Positions 1-3,531 of a stretch of 5,392 bases of DNA are shown here, one piece after another. Each line of letters starts with the position of its first letter. Position 1 is the stretch's first letter. The notes under the pieces are model-generated. The model did no database searches, was not told the DNA's origin, and saw nothing but the letters and a program-made list of their open reading frames with translations. Made by a program: the position numbers and the translations under genes. This stretch comes from Nitrososphaerales archaeon TH1177 (lineage in GTDB: Archaea > Thermoproteota > Nitrososphaeria > Nitrososphaerales > Nitrososphaeraceae): positions 1-5,392 of the forward strand of contig JAATVJ010000337.1 in assembly GCA_014523515.1 (NCBI GenBank). Reading direction: 5' to 3'.

Positions 1-13
1 TATCTAAATAGAA

Positions 14-199
14 TCATCTTATCCTATGTGCTAAAAAAATGAAAATTATTCCTATTGCTAAAATGAATATGGTCAATACAATCATTACAAAAGCTTTGCT
101 AAAAGTTGGAGAATATAGTATAACTGCCAAACCATATAAGCTTGTCAAGATAAAAAAAATTCCAAGTGCATATCCTAATTTTCTTTTAAATGTTGACAA
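14..199 (-). CDS. Small two-helix membrane protein, unknown function
   Basis: An intact 61-residue frame. After a short basic N-terminus (STFKRK) it has two strongly hydrophobic stretches, about residues 10-31 and 37-57, and ends in the basic tail AHRIR. That pattern predicts a two-pass membrane protein with both ends in the cytoplasm. The start must be TTG at 197-199, because an in-frame TAG lies five codons upstream (212-214) and no ATG or GTG occurs before the first helix. A purine-rich AGAGGA abuts the TTG, too close for a normal ribosome-binding site. A TATA-like CATATATC on this strand (222-229) is about 26 bases upstream, so a leaderless message starting near the TTG is possible. I do not recognise a family. 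Small two-helix proteins are common in archaea, but T-rich DNA also yields hydrophobic frames by chance, hence moderate confidence. Confidence 0.55.
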   Translation of the reverse strand: MSTFKRKLGYALGIFFILTSLYGLAVILYSPTFSKAFVMIVLTIFILAIGIIFIFLAHRIR

Positions 200-221
200 T
201 CCTCTTTTTAGCTATCTCTTT

Positions 222-229
222 GATATATG
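222..229 (-). promoter_or_regulatory. Possible TATA box for the leftward small membrane gene
   Basis: On the minus strand this reads CATATATC. It is centred about 26 bases before the TTG at 199, the usual TATA-to-start distance for a leaderless archaeal transcript. The surroundings are AT-rich, so this is suggestive only. Confidence 0.25.
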
Positions 230-261
230 AAGTTTATTTTAATCTTATTACTCTTGGTTCG

Positions 262-502
262 ATGAAATCCTATAGAAATTTCAATACAATTCTTTTTGCC
301 AATACACTGGAACGCAGATGAGATGATCTAAAGAACATGAGTTTGGCTTAGAGGATGTGAATATAAAGCAAGATACATACTAAGATATCATTGATGAACA
401 CATGGAGGAATTGGTGAGTAAGTTTGCAAGTGTAAGCAAACTGTTGATGAGGAGATCCTTGAGAAATTCGATGAAGATGTTGACTTTAATAGGCGTGATT
501 GA
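262..502 (+). pseudogene. Decayed acidic soluble-protein gene with two frame changes
   Basis: This stretch is richer in G+C than its surroundings and looks coding once frames are joined. It starts at ATG 262 (MKSYRNFNTILFANTLERR), meets TGA at 319-321... region in varying frames, and moves near 330 into a frame reading KEHEFGLEDVNIKQDTY. That frame has TAA at 381-383 and continues DIIDEHMEELVSKF. Near 427 a second shift leads to KCKQTVDEEILEKFDEDVD and then FNRRD before TGA at 500-502; the same frame goes on as QNRLQKIIQ. The joined product would be about 80-100 residues, strongly acidic and helical, with no membrane segment. I do not recognise the family. A T/A-rich TATA-like element (about 232-241) lies roughly 25 bases before the ATG, and a C4T8 tract follows at 546-557. 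Several stops and shifts argue for an old relic, not a sequencing error. The start and joins are inferred by eye. Confidence 0.45.
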
Positions 503-545
503 CAGAATAGACTTCAAAAGATAATTCAAATTACCACCTATAACA

Positions 546-557
546 CCCCTTTTTTTT
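546..557 (+). terminator. T-run terminator candidate
   Basis: CCCC followed by eight T residues on the plus strand, about 45 bases after the end of the decayed gene at 262-502. Archaeal RNA polymerase terminates at such T-tracts without needing a hairpin. It may be a leftover of that gene's transcription unit. Confidence 0.35.
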
Positions 558-591
558 GTTGTATTTACTTCTAAAAGTTAGAGTAGTTGAG

Positions 592-840
592 ATGATTATG
601 GAACAAGTAAATTTAACAAAATATATTATCAGAAATATTTCTATTGTATTTAGATTTGCTAAAATATTTGGAACATAGGCAAAGAAAGTTCATAACCAAA
701 ATGATCAACAATAAATTTTAGATAACAAATAGAGATAAAATCAAAATGATCTAAATTCTCTCCTTACTGTTTCTGCGGAATACCTTAAAATCTTAACAAG
801 ATACTAATAGGATAGTATTTAGAAATTATAAATTATTATG
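592..840 (+). pseudogene. Possible relic reading frame interrupted by eight TAA/TAG codons
   Basis: ATG 592 (a second in-frame ATG at 598) opens a 28-codon frame, MIMEQVNLTKYIIRNIS onward to KIFGT, that stops at TAG 676-678. The same frame, with no frame change, then gives AKKVHNQNDQQ, ILDNK, NQNDLNSLLTVSAEYL onward to TRY, and DSI. It is interrupted by TAA 712, TAG 730, TAA 736, TAA 805, TAG 808, TAG 820 and TAA 829, and the next ATG is at 838. The composition (helical, Q/N/K/L-rich) could be a decayed soluble coiled protein. However, eight stops in about 80 codons is close to what random DNA of this base composition would give. I report it as the only content seen between 558 and 879, with low confidence and no family assignment. 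Confidence 0.2.
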
Positions 841-879
841 GATGATGTTCTATTTTTTTATTATATTAATATATTTTAA

Positions 880-1020
880 TTAAATCATTTTCTTATCTAA
901 AATAAATGTTTTGTAGTTGATTTTACAATTTCCGCATTTATAAAGTATCATCTGATGTGCTGCATTACGTTCTATTTTATTAACATAAAGCAACGTATGT
1001 TTACAAAATGAACATTTCAT
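880..1020 (-). CDS. 46-residue zinc-ribbon protein (CxxC...CxxC)
   Basis: A short intact frame from ATG at 1018-1020 to TAA at 880-882. It carries two CxxC knuckles: MKCSFCKHTLLY with C3 and C6, and YKCGNCKINYKTF with C29 and C32, 22 residues apart. Four cysteines in two knuckles separated by a short beta-rich linker are the hallmark of a minimal zinc ribbon that binds one zinc ion. Such domains usually bind nucleic acid or another protein, but nothing here points to a partner. The second knuckle, C-G-N-C followed by an aromatic strand, is typical of transcription-factor-like ribbons. It has no membrane segment or signal peptide and should be cytoplasmic. The AT-rich upstream stretch has TATA-like sequence around 1050-1062, compatible with a short leader. 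The ordered cysteine spacing makes chance unlikely. It could act as a small transcription or translation accessory factor; the specific role is unknown. Confidence 0.75.
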   Translation of the reverse strand: MKCSFCKHTLLYVNKIERNAAHQMILYKCGNCKINYKTFILDKKMI

Positions 1021-1068
1021 TTTTTTATTTTCAATGATATTTATTTAATTTATTATATTAAAATTTAT

Positions 1069-1260
1069 TTATCGTTTTGATTTATTAGATTGGTAAGAAG
1101 CTAATATCGCTAAATCTAAAATTATTACTGAAACAATAATCAAATATATTAGAATGCTATTAGATAGAATTTCATATTTTTTTCGGCGCCTAAAAATTTT
1201 TTCTTGTGAATTCGAAAGATATTATCCAATAAGATGGAAAAGATATGACTCAGACAACAT
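1069..1260 (-). pseudogene. Single-helix membrane protein gene with one premature TAA
   Basis: ATG at 1258-1260 begins MLSESYLFHLIG, meets TAA at codon 13 (1222-1224), and continues without any frame change to TAA at 1069-1071, giving 64 codons in all. After the stop come a basic patch FRRRKK (codons 23-28), then a hydrophobic helix (about codons 36-54, starting ILIYLIIVSVII), and a short polar basic tail YQSNKSKR. The layout, basic residues then helix, suggests a single-pass membrane protein with its N-terminus in the cytoplasm. Between the TAA and the helix there is no ATG, GTG or TTG, so without the upstream ATG only a rare start such as ATT could be used. It is divergent from the gene at 1324, with a 29-bp palindrome between them. 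It may be a pseudogene by a single nonsense change, a recoded gene, or a chance frame in T-rich DNA. No family recognised. Confidence 0.4.
1172..1203. repeat. GC-rich GGCGCC core between A/T tracts (copy 1)
   Basis: A palindromic GGCGCC core flanked by an A7 tract on one side and an A6T5 tract on the other, in otherwise very AT-rich DNA. A similar block (GGCGCGG next to A6T5) lies at 3046-3070, with about 17 of 20 bases matching when this copy is read on the minus strand. It falls inside the interrupted frame at 1069-1260, where it encodes the basic patch RRRKK. Confidence 0.3.
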
Positions 1261-1269
1261 CCATCCTAT

Positions 1270-1298
1270 TATCATTATACAATTATGGTATAATGATA
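1270..1298. promoter_or_regulatory. 29-bp near-perfect palindrome, candidate operator between divergent genes
   Basis: The left arm TATCATTATAC (1270-1280) and right arm GTATAATGATA (1288-1298) are exact reverse complements around AATTATG. The spacer adds two more pairs, so 13 of 14 base pairs match with only the A/G pair at 1281/1287 broken. The site lies in the 63-bp gap between ATG 1260 (leftward) and ATG 1324 (rightward). Its centre is about 24 bases from the leftward start, and its right end merges with the TATA-like ATATAAT about 26 bases before the rightward start. A dimeric repressor bound here would cover both promoters. No regulator gene is adjacent. Confidence 0.5.
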
Positions 1299-1302
1299 TA
1301 AT
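1295..1302 (+). promoter_or_regulatory. Possible TATA box for the rightward CHRWH gene
   Basis: GATATAAT is centred about 26 bases before ATG 1324 and fits a leaderless archaeal start at that ATG. It overlaps the right arm of the palindrome at 1270-1298, which is what one expects for repression by occlusion of TBP. Confidence 0.35.
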
Positions 1303-1323
1303 TATATGGTATTGGTATTATTT

Positions 1324-1602
1324 ATGATATTTGGTGGCAGTAAAAAATCACTATTTAATAGTAATTTTATTAGAGCATAAGATTTAGAATTAGTTTAGGA
1401 AACTTTTTAATCTTGCAGTCTAATTTTATCAAACAGGGAAGAATATATTTTATTGATATTAATTATCATTGTTCTGATTTTTATAACATTATTTTCTACA
1501 GAAGGTTTTAATCATAGTGATGGTTGCCATAGATGGCATAGTTGTCCCTCAGATTCTGGTAGTTATGTTTGTGGTGGTGATTTGGGCTATGATTCAGAAT
1601 GA
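1324..1602 (+). pseudogene. Membrane-anchored cysteine-rich CHRWHSCPSD protein, early stops
   Basis: One unbroken frame of 93 codons runs from ATG 1324 to TGA 1600. It is interrupted only near the front by TAA (1378), TAG (1396) and TAA (1408). The parts are an N-terminal basic segment MIFGGSKKSLFNSNFIRA, a polar stretch ending SNREE, a hydrophobic helix (codons 42-57), and an outward-facing module DGCHRWHSCPSDSGSYVCGG (C68, H69, H72, C74, C83). From memory, the CHRWHSCPSD...VCGD motif recurs in short extracytoplasmic modules of archaea and bacteria; its Cys and His residues could bind metal or form disulfides. I know of no assigned function. An intact shorter product is possible: TTG 1453 would give 49 residues, a signal-anchor helix plus the whole motif. 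The frame is therefore either a gene with three nonsense changes in its N-terminus or a small secreted protein with a TTG start. The motif is far too specific to be chance. Homologues I recall often carry another cysteine after the last tyrosine; here the frame ends YDSE followed by three TGA codons. Confidence 0.65.
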
Positions 1603-1608
1603 TGATGA
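1600..1608 (+). other. Three consecutive TGA stop codons
   Basis: The CHRWH frame ends with TGA TGA TGA in phase, inside a GATGATGATGA run. After it the frame stays open for 32 more codons to TGA 1705, with nothing recognisable. The triple stop may come from slippage in the repeat. Confidence 0.6.
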
Positions 1609-1717
1609 AATAACATTAATTTTGAAAAAGAAAGAAATAAACAGACCTTCTTTTCAAAATCCATCTCAGATATTTTAAATCATAACTTACACTCACTCTT
1701 ATCTTGATTGACTATTA

Positions 1718-2143
1718 TTAAGAATTGGTTATTTTTACTTCTATATCTTTATGCGGACACATTGCTATTATTTCTTCTGCTAACTTATAACTTTCTTTAT
1801 CGTTTACATCTTCTTTAGTAGAAGAAAATTCAAATATTGTTTTTGTATTTGGCAAGTATACTCGTTTTAGATTCAATTCACCATCTCCCTCTTCTCCTTT
1901 TTTAAAGACATACCGTTCACCGTGTTTAGTTATTGGGTTCCAACTCCTTAATAGTATGCCTTTTTTTTCTATATTCTCATTTGTTCTTTTATCATAAACA
2001 ATTGTATGCATAAAGAGATGAAAAAAAGTCTCATCTGGATTATAGAAATATCTTAAAATGTAATTCTTCTTATGTGAATGTGGTTTTCCTTCAATTGGAT
2101 TGTAACACATTCCAACATAAATTCTTGTTTTTTCATTTTGCAT
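1718..2143 (-). CDS. Conserved-looking 141-residue protein, unknown function
   Basis: An intact frame from ATG 2143 to the stop at 1718. The product begins MQNEKTRIYVGMCYNPIEG, is soluble and mixed-charge, and has no membrane helix or signal peptide. The first two thirds are rich in aromatic and beta-forming residues (YILRYFYNPDETFFHLFMHT; YVFKKGEEGDGELNLKRVYL) and the last third is helical (ESYKLAEEIIAMCP). Scattered cysteines and histidines (MCYNP, PHSHKK, MCPHK) do not form a clear metal-binding pattern. I do not recognise the family. Codon use and composition look like a real protein, and this is the best intact gene in the left half. AAATTTAAAA at 2165-2174 is centred about 26 bases before the ATG, so the message is probably leaderless. 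It stands alone: the neighbour to the left is convergent and the nearest upstream frame is 134 bases away. Confidence 0.75.
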   Translation of the reverse strand: MQNEKTRIYVGMCYNPIEGKPHSHKKNYILRYFYNPDETFFHLFMHTIVYDKRTNENIEKKGILLRSWNPITKHGERYVFKKGEEGDGELNLKRVYLPNTKTIFEFSSTKEDVNDKESYKLAEEIIAMCPHKDIEVKITNS

Positions 2144-2164
2144 AATATATTAATGCTATTTATG

Positions 2165-2174
2165 AAATTTAAAA
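2165..2174 (-). promoter_or_regulatory. TATA box of the 141-residue protein gene
   Basis: On the minus strand this reads TTTTAAATTT, centred about 26-27 bases before ATG 2143. This is the canonical archaeal spacing for transcription starting at the A of the ATG, and there is no Shine-Dalgarno sequence between. Confidence 0.4.
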
Positions 2175-2276
2175 TTATTGCATCATCCCACTACATATGC
2201 TATGCTTCCTATTCTATTAATACAATATATACTGATTAGCTCATTTTTATAGTTAAATTATTTAATGATTCTACAT

Positions 2277-2381
2277 TTATGTTACTTCTATAACAATTAA
2301 AACCAAAAGCATTATGATTATAGCAATCGATAAGCAGTAATAATCTAGATAACTTTATTTATATAATTTTAGGGGACTCAT
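2277..2381 (-). pseudogene. Tiny single-helix membrane frame with one early TAA
   Basis: ATG at 2379-2381 reads MSPLKLYK, meets TAA at codon 9, and continues in the same frame as SYLDYYCLSIAIIIMLLVLI and VIEVT to TAA at 2277-2279, 35 codons in all. The second part is one long hydrophobic helix. As in the frames at 1069-1260 and 1324-1602, a single in-frame TAA separates a plausible start from a membrane helix. In T-rich DNA a hydrophobic run of this length can arise by chance, and there is no well-placed TATA box, so the call is weak. If real it would be a single-pass micropeptide. Confidence 0.25.
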
Positions 2382-2611
2382 TTGACAAATAAATATAAAT
2401 ATAATGCTATTGCTATTTTACATTTTAATTAGAATACAGAATACAAAATCAATTAATTGGATTCAGCTACATATTTAGATAATTATTCGAAAATTGAATC
2501 CTCTATGCACTAGAATTCTACTACTACTATCTTGTATTTAGCTTTTATTATTAGAAACTTATTTTGAAATTAATTTTAATAGATATTATTATAATAATAG
2601 TATTGCTATAC

Positions 2612-2827
2612 CTATATTATTTCATGTGTCAAAACATAATTTGTATTATTAGCAGCAAAACTAACTTTTTTTGGCCCATCATGAATCTCATTTTCCTCAA
2701 CAATATGATTCCTAACGTGTTTAGTATTACTTAGATTACGTATTAGATCTTCATCAAAGAAACTTATTATAGCCTTCTCATTGAATTGAATTTCTGCATT
2801 TATCTTCCAATCACTTCCTTCCATCAT
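2612..2827 (-). CDS. 71-residue acidic protein, or C-terminal part of a frameshifted gene
   Basis: The frame from ATG 2827 to the stop at 2612 begins MMEGSDWKINAEIQF, continues NEKAIISFFDEDLIRNLSN, and ends NNTNYVLTHEII. It is soluble, beta-rich at its ends, and has no cysteines or membrane helix. No family recognised. Its ATG overlaps the TGA of the upstream frame (2824-2949) as ATGA, the arrangement typical of translational coupling. The same frame is also open upstream of the ATG for eight more codons (ISRFGPES) back to a TAG. A one- or two-base shift near 2835-2842 would fuse the upstream ...TVDNGRFRD to FGPESMMEG..., making one protein of about 112 residues starting at ATG 2949. The choice between two coupled small genes and one frameshifted gene cannot be made from this sequence alone. 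Confidence 0.5.
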   Translation of the reverse strand: MMEGSDWKINAEIQFNEKAIISFFDEDLIRNLSNTKHVRNHIVEENEIHDGPKKVSFAANNTNYVLTHEII

Positions 2828-2949
2828 TGATTCTGGTCCAAATCTCGAAATCTACCATTATCAACAGTAAGAAAAGTCTCATCTGATTTAGTATTATTAT
2901 CATTATCAGTTCTATTACAATGAAGATTTAATAATCTTAAAATTCTCAT
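2824..2949 (-). CDS. 41-residue upstream frame, coupled to or once fused with the 71-residue frame
   Basis: ATG at 2947-2949 gives MRILRLLNLHCNRTDNDNN, then TKSDETFLTVDNGRFRDLDQ and NQ, before TGA 2824-2826. The N-terminus is basic and amphipathic, the middle is polar and Asn/Asp-rich, and the end is hydrophilic. It is too short to assign. The stop overlaps the next start by the ATGA arrangement. A TTTATAAAC element at 2962-2970 and TTTAATATTTA just beyond it lie 17-25 bases upstream and could act as a promoter, although that stretch also encodes the end of the frame at 2959-3042. This is either a separate leader-like gene or the N-terminal part of a frameshifted gene ending at 2612. Confidence 0.4.
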   Translation of the reverse strand: MRILRLLNLHCNRTDNDNNTKSDETFLTVDNGRFRDLDQNQ

Positions 2950-2958
2950 ATGTTATCT

Positions 2959-3042
2959 TCAGTTTATAAATATTAAAGATTTTTTATCTTTTTTAAAGGT
3001 TAACAGGAATGCAAAGACAATGGACATCAAGTAAATAATCAT
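2959..3042 (-). CDS. 27-residue membrane micropeptide candidate
   Basis: ATG 3040-3042 to TGA 2959-2961 encodes MIIYLMSIVFAFLLTFKKDK followed by KSLIFIN: one hydrophobic helix followed at once by a lysine-rich tail, the classic shape of a single-pass micropeptide. The frame stays open upstream of the ATG for about 17 codons (including KYIGKNFFRALKV) with no further start codon, so an older, longer gene is possible. It lies 9 bases before the frame at 2824-2949 on the same strand and could be the first member of a three-frame mini-operon. The length is short enough to be fortuitous. Confidence 0.3.
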   Translation of the reverse strand: MIIYLMSIVFAFLLTFKKDKKSLIFIN

Positions 3043-3045
3043 AAC

Positions 3046-3070
3046 TTTTAAGGCGCGGAAAAAATTTTTA
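3046..3070. repeat. GC-rich GGCGCGG core between A/T tracts (copy 2)
   Basis: TTTTAAGGCGCGGAAAAAAT followed by a T/A tract. It matches the block at 1172-1203 (read on the minus strand) at about 17 of 20 positions. It lies directly upstream of the ATG of the micropeptide frame at 2959-3042. Two such GC-rich islands in this AT-rich window may be binding sites or remnants of one duplicated element. Confidence 0.3.
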
Positions 3071-3493
3071 CCAATATATTTATGTATTAAGGCATTTTAT
3101 ATAAAATTACATAATAGATTAAGAATTGATGGAAACCGATACCTAAGCATTGTATGTGACGTTACTGAGATATACCATCATTTATTAGATCTTCTTTAAT
3201 TGAAAAATAGGAAATATTCAATTTATTATTTTATGATTGATATACTTTTTATTCTTTTAAGGAGACTCAAATCTGTTAAATTTAAGAGATTCAATATAAT
3301 ATTACATTATTTAACGGTTTGTTCTATCTGGATTAATGTCTATGGCTGTACCAAAAATAAGAGTCTAATGTATGGTAATAAAGAGAATAATATTTAATGT
3401 TTTTACTTTAGAATGTATATTTTTTATTTTTAATATATCATAGTTAACGAATTTGGATTTATCATGAATGAGAATTTAGTTATTGTACAAGCC

Positions 3494-3500
3494 TTTTTTT
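3494..3500 (+). terminator. Plus-strand T-run, convergent terminator
   Basis: Seven T residues after GCC on the plus strand. It faces the T-rich 3' end of the leftward kinase gene, so any rightward transcript entering from the gene-poor stretch would stop here. Confidence 0.25.
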
Positions 3501-3502
3501 GT

Positions 3503-3531
3503 TTAAAATTTATTTAAAAAATAAAAAAAGT
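3503..3531 (-). terminator. T-rich terminator at the end of the kinase gene
   Basis: On the minus strand the last codons and 3' flank of the kinase read as long T-tracts (seven T, A, six T, then more T). It is a typical archaeal hairpin-free terminator overlapping the stop codon at 3514-3516. Confidence 0.45.

Larger units (their letters stand above)
2144..2611. other. AT-rich stretch without a convincing intact gene
   Basis: About 470 bases of very AT-rich sequence. Its only coding-like element is the short interrupted frame at 2277-2381. It also holds a perfect 16-bp A/T palindrome at 2584-2599, just beyond the stop of the leftward frame at 2612, and a weak 7-base inverted repeat (GGATTCA at 2459, TGAATCC near 2495). 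No RNA gene, CRISPR repeat or transposon end was seen. Confidence 0.5.
3043..3513. other. Gene-poor intergenic stretch
   Basis: Apart from the GC-rich block at 3046-3070 I see no supported gene. On the plus strand a 65-codon frame opens at TTG 3200 and ends at 3397. The same phase is open for about 55 codons before it, broken by a TAA just before the TTG. The product is lysine- and isoleucine-rich (KYSIYYFMIDILFILLRRLK) with no recognisable motif, and frames of this length are expected by chance in DNA this poor in G+C. The end of the stretch holds converging T-runs that serve as terminators. Confidence 0.4.

Noticed and set aside
39..230. Plus-strand 63-codon frame opposite the small membrane protein gene
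   Set aside because: It is the antisense of the two-helix frame at 14-199, with no motif of its own and poor protein-like composition.
2459..2501. Seven-base inverted repeat GGATTCA...TGAATCC as an RNA stem
   Set aside because: Short arms with a spacer of about 30 bases, no extension of pairing and no neighbouring signal; not better than chance.
2584..2599. Perfect 16-bp A/T-only palindrome as an operator or terminator hairpin
   Set aside because: Made only of ATT/AAT units, so likely by chance in this composition; a hairpin without G/C pairs would be very weak.
3200..3397. Plus-strand 65-codon frame from TTG
   Set aside because: No motif, a rare start codon and an expected length for chance frames in DNA this AT-rich. 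The open phase before it is interrupted by TAA and lacks any start. Mentioned only in the description of the gene-poor stretch.
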